A DNA stretch of 6,241 nucleotides from Oscillospiraceae bacterium (GCA_900752625.1 CAADWC010000228.1:1-6241), one strand, 5' to 3'; positions 1-5,325 are shown, numbered from the stretch's first letter. Translations and numbers: made by a program. Notes: generated from the letters alone by a model not told the origin.

Positions 1-35
1 AGATCACCGATCTGCAATAAATATTCTGACGTTTT

Positions 36-64
36 ATTATAACATACTTTTCCGAAAAAATAAA
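36..64 (-). promoter_or_regulatory. Leftward extended -10 promoter for a gene left of the window
   Basis: On the minus strand a perfect TATAAT (plus 36-41) is preceded by TG one base upstream, giving the extended -10 form TGTTATAAT. The -35 position 17 bases upstream (plus 59-64) reads TTTATT, a poor match to TTGACA, which an extended -10 can offset. Transcription would start near position 29 and run out of the window to the left, so the target gene is not visible. A short AGATC/GATCT inverted repeat at 1-13 would lie in the leader. This is inferred from motif only. Confidence 0.5.
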
Positions 65-127
65 GACCTTTTATGCTTTTTAATTGCATTTTCACTGATA
101 AACATTTTTTGTATTCTGTCTACCTGC

Positions 128-165
128 AAAAATAAAAGCAGCCATATATCCGGCCATACCGCTGC
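128..165 (-). terminator. Leftward rho-independent terminator-like hairpin
   Basis: Read on the minus strand, 165-138 folds as a 5-bp GCAGC/GCTGC stem, one G-G mismatch and about five further pairs including two wobbles, around a loop of about 6 bases. It is followed at once by TTTTATTTTT (137-128). The plus strand has no T run after the hairpin, so it acts leftward. No leftward gene ends just before it. It may stop antisense transcription from the flippase gene, or end an unseen small RNA. Confidence 0.5.
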
Positions 166-204
166 TGCAGAAATTCTGCTGAAATCGATTTTGAAAAGCT
201 TGCT

Positions 205-234
205 GTAATAACGTCCGACAGCTTGTCATAAAAT
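205..234 (+). promoter_or_regulatory. Sigma-E-type sporulation promoter for the flippase gene
   Basis: The -35 element GTAATA (205-210) matches the Bacillus sigma-E consensus GTMATA exactly. After a 16-base spacer comes the -10 element CATAAAAT (227-234), which matches CATACAAT at seven of eight positions. Transcription would start near 241, leaving about 25 bases of leader before the TTG start at 266. The sigma-E regulon includes spoVB in Bacillus subtilis, which fits. The call rests on consensus matching and has not been tested. Confidence 0.65.
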
Positions 235-265
235 AGAAAGAGTAAAAAAAGCGGAGGTATGTGTT

Positions 266-1978
266 TTGAAAAAGCAAAGTTTTCTCAAGGGGTCCGCCAT
301 TCTTATGGGAATGGTAATAATCACCAAAATTCTGGGGCTGATGTACAAAATTCCGCTTACGCATATGCTGGGCGGAACAGGAATGGGCTACTTCTCCAGC
401 GCTTACGCAGTTTTTACGCCTATATTTGCAGTAGTCGTTTCGGGAATTCCCTCGACAATATCTCGCATGGTGGCGGAAAACTATGCCTTCGAGAGATACC
501 GCAATGTACGGAAAATAAAAAGAGTGTCCATGCTTATGTTCAGCACTCTGGGACTGGCGGCGTCGCTGCTGGTAATTGCTATGTCAGGGCTTCTTTCCTC
601 AGGATTAATCCATGAGCCTTCGGCGGTATGGTCTCTTATAGGCGTTGCTCCTTCGGTTTTTCTCGGTACTGTCATGTCGGTTGAAAGAGGCTATTACGAA
701 GGGCTCAGAAACATGATTCCAACGGCGGTATCCGAAATTGTTGAAACGGTTTTTAAGCTTATTTTCGGACTTGGATTTGCATACGCGGTAATGAATTACG
801 CAGAAAACTCCTTTTATCAGACAGGCGGCTGCTTCGGACGGTTCTGCCGTACGATAGACGACGCCAGAGCGACAGCTCTGCCGTTCGTGACCGGGGCGTC
901 CATCTTGGGAGTATCGCTGGCTACCGGAATAGGCTGCCTTTACATAATTGTTTCAGGAAGGATACACGGCGACGGGATAACCCGCAGGATGCTGGAACAG
1001 GACAGATCTACGGACAGAACGGCTGCGCTTTTAAAACGCCTTATCAAATACGCAGTGCCGATCGCCGTAGCTTCGGTAATAACCACGCTGACAAATATGA
1101 TAGATCTGATAACTATAAATCCCTGCCTTTCAAAAGCGCTTGAAAAAAACGACATGCTTTTTTCCGATCTTACCGAAAGCAGTCTAACTGCCCGGACGCT
1201 TCCTAACTTTGTATACGGCTCATATACCGGACTGGCGGTCACTATATTCGGACTTGTTCCCACGCTTACGGCGATGTTCGGCAAAAGTATTCTTCCCAAT
1301 CTTGCAGAATCATGGGCAAAAAGAGATCACAGCTGCATACAGAGAAATCTATCGGGAATGCTTTTTATAACATCTGTAATAGCAATACCGTCTGGAATAG
1401 GCATAAGTCTTTTATCAAAAGAAATACTTGAATTTCTATACGGCGGAAGAATTGACGAAATAGCCGTATCGGTAGTTCCGCTTACGATACTGGGAGCGGG
1501 AGTCATATTTATGGGTATATCGATACCCTGCTTTTCAGCGCTCCAGACGATAGGAAACGCAAGGCTTCCGGTAATCATAATGCTTGCAAGCGGGGCGGCA
1601 AAGCTTATTTTTAACATTATTCTTATACCTGTCCCGAAGCTGAACATATGCGGCGCCGCTATCTCTACTGTAATTTCACAGGGCATAATCTGCATATGGT
1701 CTGCTGGGGCGCTGCTTAAAACCTCCGGGGTTAAAATAAGCGCGAAAGAAATTTTTGTAAAACCTCTTTTTTCAGGTATTCTCTGCGGGGCAACGGCCAG
1801 GTTATTATATGATGTGACGTCAAATTATCTTCCTTTTGTGCTTAATCATCGTATTATATTGCTGATATCCATATTTGCAGGTAGCATAATGTACTTTTTT
1901 TCACTGTATTTATTGTGCGTTTTGCCGAAAAAACAGATTAAAGCTTTTTTTCATAAAAAAATTTATAAAACCTATTGA
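266..1978 (+). CDS. SpoVB/YabM-type MOP-superfamily lipid-linked oligosaccharide flippase
   Basis: This is a polytopic membrane protein of the MATE/MOP (polysaccharide biosynthesis) superfamily. Relatives such as SpoVB, YabM and MurJ move lipid-linked precursors across the membrane; SpoVB is needed for spore cortex peptidoglycan. The 570 residues consist of repeated hydrophobic segments (roughly residues 10-30, 40-63, 85-113, 118-137, 155-178, 207-230 and more, about 13-14 in total). The family-typical N-terminal pattern around TKILGLMYKIPL (20-31) and the segment NMIPTAVSEIVE in the middle of the N-terminal half are both present. It is about 50 residues longer than usual SpoVB, partly through a polar loop near 183-207 carrying Cys189 and Cys194. 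The start is TTG, chosen because GGAGG (253-257) sits 8 bases upstream; the out-of-frame ATG at 259 is too close to that site. Position next to mazG and rqcP matches Bacillus yabM, but the sigma-E-type promoter points to a sporulation role. Family is confident; substrate and exact orthology are not. Confidence 0.88.
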   Translation: MKKQSFLKGSAILMGMVIITKILGLMYKIPLTHMLGGTGMGYFSSAYAVFTPIFAVVVSGIPSTISRMVAENYAFERYRNVRKIKRVSMLMFSTLGLAASLLVIAMSGLLSSGLIHEPSAVWSLIGVAPSVFLGTVMSVERGYYEGLRNMIPTAVSEIVETVFKLIFGLGFAYAVMNYAENSFYQTGGCFGRFCRTIDDARATALPFVTGASILGVSLATGIGCLYIIVSGRIHGDGITRRMLEQDRSTDRTAALLKRLIKYAVPIAVASVITTLTNMIDLITINPCLSKALEKNDMLFSDLTESSLTARTLPNFVYGSYTGLAVTIFGLVPTLTAMFGKSILPNLAESWAKRDHSCIQRNLSGMLFITSVIAIPSGIGISLLSKEILEFLYGGRIDEIAVSVVPLTILGAGVIFMGISIPCFSALQTIGNARLPVIIMLASGAAKLIFNIILIPVPKLNICGAAISTVISQGIICIWSAGALLKTSGVKISAKEIFVKPLFSGILCGATARLLYDVTSNYLPFVLNHRIILLISIFAGSIMYFFSLYLLCVLPKKQIKAFFHKKIYKTY

Positions 1979-2003
1979 AATTTTTTTTGATTTGAGTTAT
2001 GAT
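1975..2003 (+). promoter_or_regulatory. Sigma-A promoter for mazG across the flippase stop codon
   Basis: TTGAAA (1975-1980, five of six to TTGACA) and TATGAT (1998-2003, five of six to TATAAT) are separated by exactly 17 bases, which include a run of eight T. The -35 box contains the TGA stop of the flippase gene. Transcription would start near 2010, giving a leader of about 34 bases before the mazG ATG. This gives mazG growth-phase expression independent of the sporulation promoter upstream. Confidence 0.6.
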
Positions 2004-2043
2004 TATAGGGTATCCTTTGGTTTGCAGGGAGGTATTCAAGACC

Positions 2044-2859
2044 ATGCAGGACAATATTAAAAACATATTGAGCAAGGAATCTTACAATGTTTATGACCTT
2101 GCAGAGATAGTCAGGATACTCAGAAGCGAAAACGGCTGCCCGTGGGATAAGGTCCAGACTCATCAGTCTATCCGCAAAGATTTTCTTGAAGAGGTTTATG
2201 AAGTCATTGACGCCATAGACTGCGACGATCCTCAAATGCTTCGGGAGGAGCTGGGGGACGTGCTGCTTCAGGTCGTTTTCCATACGGAGATCGAAAACGA
2301 AAAAAAGGTATTTGACCTTGACGACGTAGCAAACGACGTATGCAGAAAGCTTATCGTAAGGCATCCCCACGTTTTCGGCGAGGTAAACGCCGATAATGTT
2401 GATACGGTCCTGAAAAACTGGGACGCTATCAAAAAAGAAACCAAGGGGCAGGAAACGTATACCGATACGCTTAAAAGCGTGCCGAAAGTATTTCCCGCTT
2501 TAATGAGAGCGCAGAAGCTGGGTAAGCGCGCAAAACGTGCCGGAATGGATTTTGCCTGTGCCGAGGACGCACTGAAGGCTCTTGAGTATGAGATAAAAGA
2601 GCTGAAGGAAGCTGTTGAAAGCGGTAAAAGCGACGATATTGCCGATGAGCTTGGCGACGTTTTGTTTTCATGCTGCAATACGGCAAGGCTTCTGGAGCTT
2701 GACGCGGAGGAGGTCCTTACGGCGGCAAGCGACAAATTTTTATCACGGTTTGAGCAGACCGAAAATTTAATAAGGCAAGACGGGCAGGAAATGAGTGCCC
2801 TGAGCATAGACGAGCTTGACGTCTACTGGCGTAAGGCTAAGAAGTGTGTGAAGCGATAG
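2044..2859 (+). CDS. mazG: Nucleoside triphosphate pyrophosphohydrolase MazG
   Basis: MazG hydrolyses nucleoside triphosphates to monophosphates and pyrophosphate, clearing non-canonical or excess NTPs in the cytoplasm. The 271-residue protein has the classical two-domain form. Domain 1 shows GCPWD (31-35), the acidic helix LEEVYE (48-53), EELGD (68-72), RHPHVFG (106-112) and NWDAIKKE (125-132). Domain 2 repeats the acidic pattern with EIKELKE (183-189) and DELGD (201-205). These Glu/Asp residues bind magnesium in the family. The start at 2044 is preferred because AGGGAGGT (2026-2033) is 10 bases upstream; an in-frame ATG at 1999 lies inside the predicted -10 box, so it would not be on that transcript. 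Unlike Bacillus YabN there is no N-terminal methylase-like domain. The gene lies between the flippase and hup, as in many Clostridia. Confidence 0.95.
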   Translation: MQDNIKNILSKESYNVYDLAEIVRILRSENGCPWDKVQTHQSIRKDFLEEVYEVIDAIDCDDPQMLREELGDVLLQVVFHTEIENEKKVFDLDDVANDVCRKLIVRHPHVFGEVNADNVDTVLKNWDAIKKETKGQETYTDTLKSVPKVFPALMRAQKLGKRAKRAGMDFACAEDALKALEYEIKELKEAVESGKSDDIADELGDVLFSCCNTARLLELDAEEVLTAASDKFLSRFEQTENLIRQDGQEMSALSIDELDVYWRKAKKCVKR

Positions 2860-2928
2860 TCTGCTTCATGGCAATGCTTTGATTTAAAGCTCATACATTT
2901 CGTTAAAAACAATTTGGAGGTACTGAAA

Positions 2929-3204
2929 ATGACAAAGGCAGAATTGATCAATCTGATTGCTGAAAAAGGTGAATATTCAAAGAAGGACGCTGAAAAGGCT
3001 CTTTCAACGGTAATTGATTCAATCAGCGAAACTCTTGAAAAGGGCGAGAAGATCTCTCTCGTAGGTTTCGGCACATTTGAGGTTCGCGACAGAGCGGCTA
3101 AGGAAGCTATCAATCCTCTTACAAAGGAGCCTGTACACGTTCCCGCTAAGAAGGTTCCCGCTTTCAAGGCAGGAAAAGCTCTTAAGGAAGCCGTTAACAA
3201 GTAA
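2929..3204 (+). CDS. hup: HU-family DNA-binding protein
   Basis: HU is a small dimeric nucleoid protein that bends and packages DNA. The 91-residue sequence has the N-terminal helical dimerisation part (about 1-40), the signature LVGFGTFEVR (44-53), the beta arm with the DNA-intercalating Pro63 in INP (61-63), and the C-terminal VPAFKAGKALK (76-86). The usual G-R before the Asn-Pro of the arm is Ala60-Ile61 here, so one conserved basic arm residue is lost. The start is ATG 2929, with GGAGGT (2916-2921) 7 bases upstream; an in-frame TTG at 2914 overlaps that ribosome site and is not used. A 69-base gap separates it from mazG, and it ends in its own terminator. I found no convincing promoter in the gap, so it may be read from mazG. 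Confidence 0.95.
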   Translation: MTKAELINLIAEKGEYSKKDAEKALSTVIDSISETLEKGEKISLVGFGTFEVRDRAAKEAINPLTKEPVHVPAKKVPAFKAGKALKEAVNK

Positions 3205-3222
3205 TTTTACAGCGGAAGCTTT

Positions 3223-3254
3223 GAACCTAGCCTGATCCGGTTAGGTTCTTTTTT
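3223..3254 (+). terminator. Rho-independent terminator after hup
   Basis: GAACCTA (3223-3229) pairs perfectly with TAGGTTC (3242-3248). The stem extends inward by a G-T wobble and two G-C pairs around a loop of about 6 bases. Six T (3249-3254) follow directly. It lies 19 bases after the hup stop and separates hup from rqcP. Confidence 0.9.
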
Positions 3255-3338
3255 ATACAGACGATCGTAAAAGCGTTTATAGCTTTCCCCTTTTCTGTTA
3301 AAGCAAGATCATAAACAAAAATAAGGAGAAATGCAAAT

Positions 3339-3581
3339 ATGAGATTAGACAAATACCTGAAAGTCACAAGACTGATAAAAAGGAGAACTGTAGCCAACGA
3401 GGCCTGTGATGCAGGAAAGATAACTGTAAACGACAGGGTTGCCAGAGCGTCTTACGATGTTAAAACCGGAGATATAATTCAAATAAACATGGGACAGAAG
3501 CCGCTTAAGGTAAAAGTCCTTAGTGTTTCGGAGCACGCAACCAAGGAAACTGCGGCTGAGAATTATGTTGTAATTGAATAA
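3339..3581 (+). CDS. rqcP: Ribosome quality-control S4-domain protein RqcP
   Basis: RqcP (formerly YabO) binds stalled 50S subunits with RqcH and peptidyl-tRNA and helps add the C-terminal alanine tail that marks stalled chains for degradation. The 80-residue protein is a single S4 RNA-binding domain. It begins MRLDKYLKVTRLIKRRT, nearly the same as Bacillus RqcP, with the basic residues Arg2, Arg11, Lys14, Arg15 and Arg16. The later GDIIQINMGQKPLKVKV stretch forms the end of the fold. ATG 3339 follows AAGGAGAA (3323-3330) by 8 bases. It lies after the hup terminator, so it needs read-through or its own promoter; TATACA (3254-3259) and TATAGC (3278-3283) with 18 bases between are only a weak candidate. 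In many Firmicutes yabP and yabQ follow, but here the next gene is convergent spoIIID. Confidence 0.93.
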   Translation: MRLDKYLKVTRLIKRRTVANEACDAGKITVNDRVARASYDVKTGDIIQINMGQKPLKVKVLSVSEHATKETAAENYVVIE

Positions 3582-3594
3582 TCAGATAAAGCAA

Positions 3595-3629
3595 GAAGCA
3601 GACTTCCGTATGTTACGAAGGTCTGCTTC
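3595..3629. terminator. Shared hairpin between convergent rqcP and spoIIID
   Basis: A 16-base arm (3595-3610) pairs with 3614-3629 around the loop TGT, with one wobble and one mismatch on either strand. Leftward it is followed by TTGCTTTATC, a moderate T-rich tail suited to ending spoIIID. Rightward the tail is only loosely T-rich. It lies 13 bases after the rqcP stop and 10 bases after the spoIIID stop, so a bidirectional role is likely. Confidence 0.75.
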
Positions 3630-3639
3630 ACATCTATAT

Positions 3640-3912
3640 TTACTTCTCATGCATGAACTGCTTATGTTTTTCCTCATACTTATGCTTAGTCGCAAGCCCT
3701 CCTCTGATATGACGTTCCCGCTTATTTTCCTCCAGAATTGCCTTTACCTGCTTATACAGCTGAGGCGACGTTTTAGGCAGTCTGTCGGTAAGATCTTTAT
3801 GTACCGTTGATTTGCTTATCCCGAATTCTTTTGCTGTTGCTCTGACGGTAGTTTTGTGGATAACCATATACTCCCCCAGCACCACTGAGCGGTCCTTATC
3901 TGTTTCTGTCAT
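3640..3912 (-). CDS. spoIIID: Sporulation transcriptional regulator SpoIIID
   Basis: SpoIIID is the mother-cell DNA-binding protein that activates and represses many sigma-E genes and, in Bacillus, helps start sigK expression. The 90-residue protein has a helix-turn-helix at about 22-43 with TVRATAKEFGISKSTVHKDL, nearly identical to Bacillus SpoIIID. The downstream DRLP (43-46) and the basic segment RHIRGGLATKHKY (67-79), which contributes to DNA binding, are also present. The start is ATG at 3912, with GGAGTG (3919-3924) 6 to 8 bases upstream. Its ribosome site lies in a hairpin that a sigma-E-initiated transcript would mostly lack (see 3919-3950). It is transcribed in the same direction as cotJABC, 166 bases after cotJC and separated from it by a terminator, and meets rqcP tail to tail. 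Confidence 0.97.
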   Translation of the reverse strand: MTETDKDRSVVLGEYMVIHKTTVRATAKEFGISKSTVHKDLTDRLPKTSPQLYKQVKAILEENKRERHIRGGLATKHKYEEKHKQFMHEK

Positions 3913-3918
3913 CTATCT

Positions 3919-3950
3919 CACTCCAATACTTATGGTGTTGTATTAGAGTG
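3919..3950 (-). promoter_or_regulatory. Hairpin that covers the spoIIID ribosome binding site
   Basis: On the minus strand CACTCTAATAC (3950-3940) pairs with GTATTGGAGTG (3929-3919), 10 Watson-Crick pairs and one G-U, around a 10-base loop. The 3' arm contains the spoIIID Shine-Dalgarno GGAGTG. The 5' arm overlaps the sigma-E -10 box, so a transcript starting near 3940 would lack most of it. Only longer transcripts from upstream could form the full stem. Pairing is seen in the sequence; the regulatory role is inferred. Confidence 0.55.
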
Positions 3951-3976
3951 TATGCGCACGAACGCCGGTTTATGTT
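3947..3976 (-). promoter_or_regulatory. Sigma-E-type promoter of spoIIID
   Basis: On the minus strand the -35 element AACATA (3976-3971) keeps the CATA core of the sigma-E consensus GTMATA. A 16-base spacer leads to CATACACT (3954-3947), a full match to the -10 pattern CATACANT. Transcription would start near 3940, about 28 bases before the ATG. In Bacillus spoIIID is sigma-E dependent and autoregulated. A possible SpoIIID box, AGGGACAAAC (3983-3974; nine of ten to WWRRACARNY), abuts the -35, but this short motif is common by chance. Confidence 0.68.
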
Positions 3977-4031
3977 TGTCCCTCGGATATTGCAGAATTT
4001 ATTAAACCTTTTCCTGTCAATCTGATTCTTA

Positions 4032-4072
4032 TAAACAAGAAACACGCCTGCATAGCAAAAGTATGCAGACGT
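4032..4072 (-). terminator. Rho-independent terminator after cotJC
   Basis: On the minus strand ACGTCTGCATA (4072-4062) pairs with TATGCAGGCGT (4054-4044), 10 pairs and one G-U, around the loop CTTTTGC. It is followed by GTTTCTTGTTTA. The single weak pair is a true mismatch on the plus strand, so the hairpin is built to act leftward. It starts 7 bases after the cotJC stop and separates the cotJ operon from spoIIID. Confidence 0.82.
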
Positions 4073-4078
4073 ATTGAT

Positions 4079-4678
4079 CTACTTTTTATCAAAGCTAGGA
4101 TTGAAAGCATAGAAATTCTTAGAATCCAGCATATCCTGAACCATGCGAAGCCCTTCGCCGAAGCGCTGATAATGAACGATTTCACGTTCTCTCAAGAACT
4201 TGATAGGATCTCTTACATCCGGATCGTCGGCAAGGCGCAATATGTTGTCATAGGTCACTCGTGCCTTCTGCTCTGCCGCCAGATCCTCGTTCAGATCGGC
4301 AATTGCGTCTCCTGTAGACTGGAACAAACTTGCCGAGAACGGCACTCCCGAAGCGGCTATGGGATATATTCCGGTAGTATGGTCTACGAAATAGGTGTCA
4401 AATCCGCTTTCCTTTATTTCTTTCATCGAAAGATTTCTGGTCAGCTGGTACAATATTGCGGACACTATTTCCATATGAGCCAATTCTTCGGTACCTACAT
4501 CCGTCAATATAGCCTGAATCTCTCTGCAAGGCGCGGCATAACGCTGATTAAGGTATCTCAGCGAAGCTCCGACCTCGCCGTCCGGACCGCCCAGCTGGCT
4601 GATTATTACCTTTGCAAGCGCCGGATTCGGGTTCTTGATGTTAACGGGGTATTCAAGCTTTTTCTCATACTGCCACAT
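4079..4678 (-). CDS. cotJC: Spore coat protein CotJC, manganese-catalase family
   Basis: CotJC is an inner spore-coat component with a ferritin-like four-helix fold related to dimanganese catalases, thought to protect the spore from peroxide. The 199 residues start with the family-typical MWQYEKKLEYPV. Comparison with manganese catalase suggests all metal ligands are kept: Glu35 in DGEVGA, Glu65 and His68 in EELAH, Glu136 in LAAEQKAR, and His169 in REIVHYQRFGE. The ATG overlaps the cotJB stop as TAATG, and AAAGGGG (4694-4688) is the ribosome site, pointing to coupled translation. It is the last gene of cotJABC and is followed by a terminator. Catalase activity is not shown by sequence alone; family membership is clear. 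Confidence 0.96.
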   Translation of the reverse strand: MWQYEKKLEYPVNIKNPNPALAKVIISQLGGPDGEVGASLRYLNQRYAAPCREIQAILTDVGTEELAHMEIVSAILYQLTRNLSMKEIKESGFDTYFVDHTTGIYPIAASGVPFSASLFQSTGDAIADLNEDLAAEQKARVTYDNILRLADDPDVRDPIKFLREREIVHYQRFGEGLRMVQDMLDSKNFYAFNPSFDKK

Positions 4679-4938
4679 TAACTTTCACCCCTTTCCCACG
4701 GAAACGGCGTAGTTACCCATTCCCATCTCTTAGAGCTGTTCGATGCGTTTGCTGTGAGCGGACCGAACTTCTCCTCATATTCCCTGACGGCTTTGTCATA
4801 TTCCGCCTTGTGCCGTTCAAAATACTCAAGACCGCTGCGGCAGGTCGGATGACTGTCTAGATATAAGTTGGCTTCAACCAAAGCAAATGTACAGGCCTGT
4901 ACCTTTCGCATCAAACGCTGTTTTTCAGACATTGCCAC
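4678..4938 (-). CDS. cotJB: Spore coat protein CotJB
   Basis: CotJB is a small protein encoded with CotJA and CotJC and needed, in Bacillus, for assembly of this coat subcomplex; its biochemical role is not known. The 86-residue sequence is a charged helical protein with the family core LVEANLYLDSHP (20-31) and EKFGPL (55-60), ending in the aromatic tail WEWVTTPFPWE. The GTG start at 4938 is chosen because AGGAGG (4953-4948) is 9 bases upstream. The ATG two codons later (4932) would leave 15 bases. It overlaps cotJA by 14 bases and cotJC by 1, which indicates a tightly coupled operon. Confidence 0.93.
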   Translation of the reverse strand: MAMSEKQRLMRKVQACTFALVEANLYLDSHPTCRSGLEYFERHKAEYDKAVREYEEKFGPLTANASNSSKRWEWVTTPFPWERGES

Positions 4939-5176
4939 GCCTTACCGCCTCCTCTCCGATAAACGGTTTATCAAGCGAAGGGAAAACTGTTCCTCTGGAT
5001 AGTCCTGCGTCGGCGTCATACGGCTTTTCCCAGCTCTGGAACGGAACGTATGCCATGGCTACAGGCGTATCTGACGGAAATGCACCCTGCGGCATAGGAC
5101 AGTTTTTGCCCATACAGGGTCTCAGGTCCTCCGCATCAAGGATTTTTCCCAGCAATCCGCTTTCCATAAAATCCAT
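4925..5176 (-). CDS. cotJA: Spore coat associated protein CotJA
   Basis: CotJA is the first product of the cotJ operon and is a small inner-coat protein that depends on and interacts with CotJC in Bacillus. The 83 residues contain the family hallmarks VAMAYVPFQSWE (39-50) and RGTVFPSLDKPF (61-72). The N-terminal part has Cys21 and Cys26 in PCMGKNCPMP, which could crosslink in the coat (inference). ATG 5176 is preceded by AGGAGTGAT, with CTCC on the plus strand at 5187-5190 and 10 bases of spacing. A second ATG three codons in is possible but less well spaced. The upstream region carries a sigma-E-like promoter and an inverted repeat shared with the divergent ferredoxin gene. Confidence 0.92.
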   Translation of the reverse strand: MDFMESGLLGKILDAEDLRPCMGKNCPMPQGAFPSDTPVAMAYVPFQSWEKPYDADAGLSRGTVFPSLDKPFIGEEAVRRGNV

Positions 5177-5211
5177 TATTCAATCACTCCTGTTACTTGT
5201 TCTGTATCCAA

Positions 5212-5257
5212 TGCGTAACACTTTATTATATGTCCGAAACGGTTTTTCGGTTACGCA
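5212..5257. repeat. 8-bp inverted repeat flanking the cotJ promoter
   Basis: TGCGTAAC (5212-5219) and GTTACGCA (5250-5257) are perfect inverted copies 30 bases apart. One arm covers the cotJ -35 box, the other the expected start of transcription. A second inverted repeat, CCGAAA (5234-5239) with TTTCGG (5245-5250), lies inside. The arrangement resembles a paired operator between divergent cotJA and the ferredoxin gene, but the binding protein is unknown. Confidence 0.45.
5225..5254 (-). promoter_or_regulatory. Probable sigma-E promoter of the cotJ operon
   Basis: On the minus strand GTAACC (5254-5249; four of six to GTMATA) lies 16 bases before CATATAAT (5232-5225; seven of eight to CATACAAT). 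Transcription would start near 5218, about 42 bases before cotJA. The spacing equals that of the other two sigma-E candidates in the window, and cotJ is sigma-E dependent in Bacillus. The embedded TATAAT could also serve sigma-A, although no good TTGACA-like box is placed for it. Confidence 0.5.
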
Positions 5258-5325
5258 GGGAATATCTGAATAAAAATATTTCTTCAGGTCAGAATATAGA
5301 TATAATTTTCAAGGAGGTTTGTTTA

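Noticed and set aside
2..208. Plus-strand frame open from the left edge for 68 codons, ending in TAA at 206-208, with a hydrophobic middle section
   Set aside because: The stretch is very AT-rich, has no start in the window, contains a leftward promoter and a leftward terminator hairpin, and its stop lies inside the sigma-E -35 box. The coding-like look is weak, though a truncated upstream gene cannot be fully ruled out.
92..364. Minus-strand 90-codon open frame covering the flippase start
   Set aside because: It overlaps the flippase gene, has no ribosome site at its start or inner ATG codons, and contains the leftward terminator hairpin inside it.
1955..1987. AAAAAAATTT and AAATTTTTTT hairpin at the end of the flippase gene as a terminator
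   Set aside because: The stem is only A-T pairs with a 14-base loop inside coding sequence and would be too weak; the T run is better explained as spacer of the mazG promoter.
2268..2807. Minus-strand 179-codon frame opposite mazG
   Set aside because: It lies fully inside a clear mazG, is serine-rich low-complexity as expected of an antisense shadow, and has no matching domain.
2849..2868. TGAAGC/GCTTCA hairpin across the mazG stop as a terminator
   Set aside because: The stem is short and no T run follows it, so mazG may continue into hup.
2892..2899. CATACATT before hup, a full match to the sigma-E -10 pattern
   Set aside because: No GTMATA-like element lies 14-18 bases upstream, and a housekeeping HU gene is an unlikely sigma-E target.
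4172..4681. Plus-strand 169-codon frame opposite cotJC
   Set aside because: It is the mirror of a well-conserved gene and shows no recognisable motif or ribosome site.
5301..5306. TATAAT before the ferredoxin gene as its -10 box
   Set aside because: Transcription would start at about 5312-5314, inside the ribosome site at 5311-5318, and no -35 match is present.
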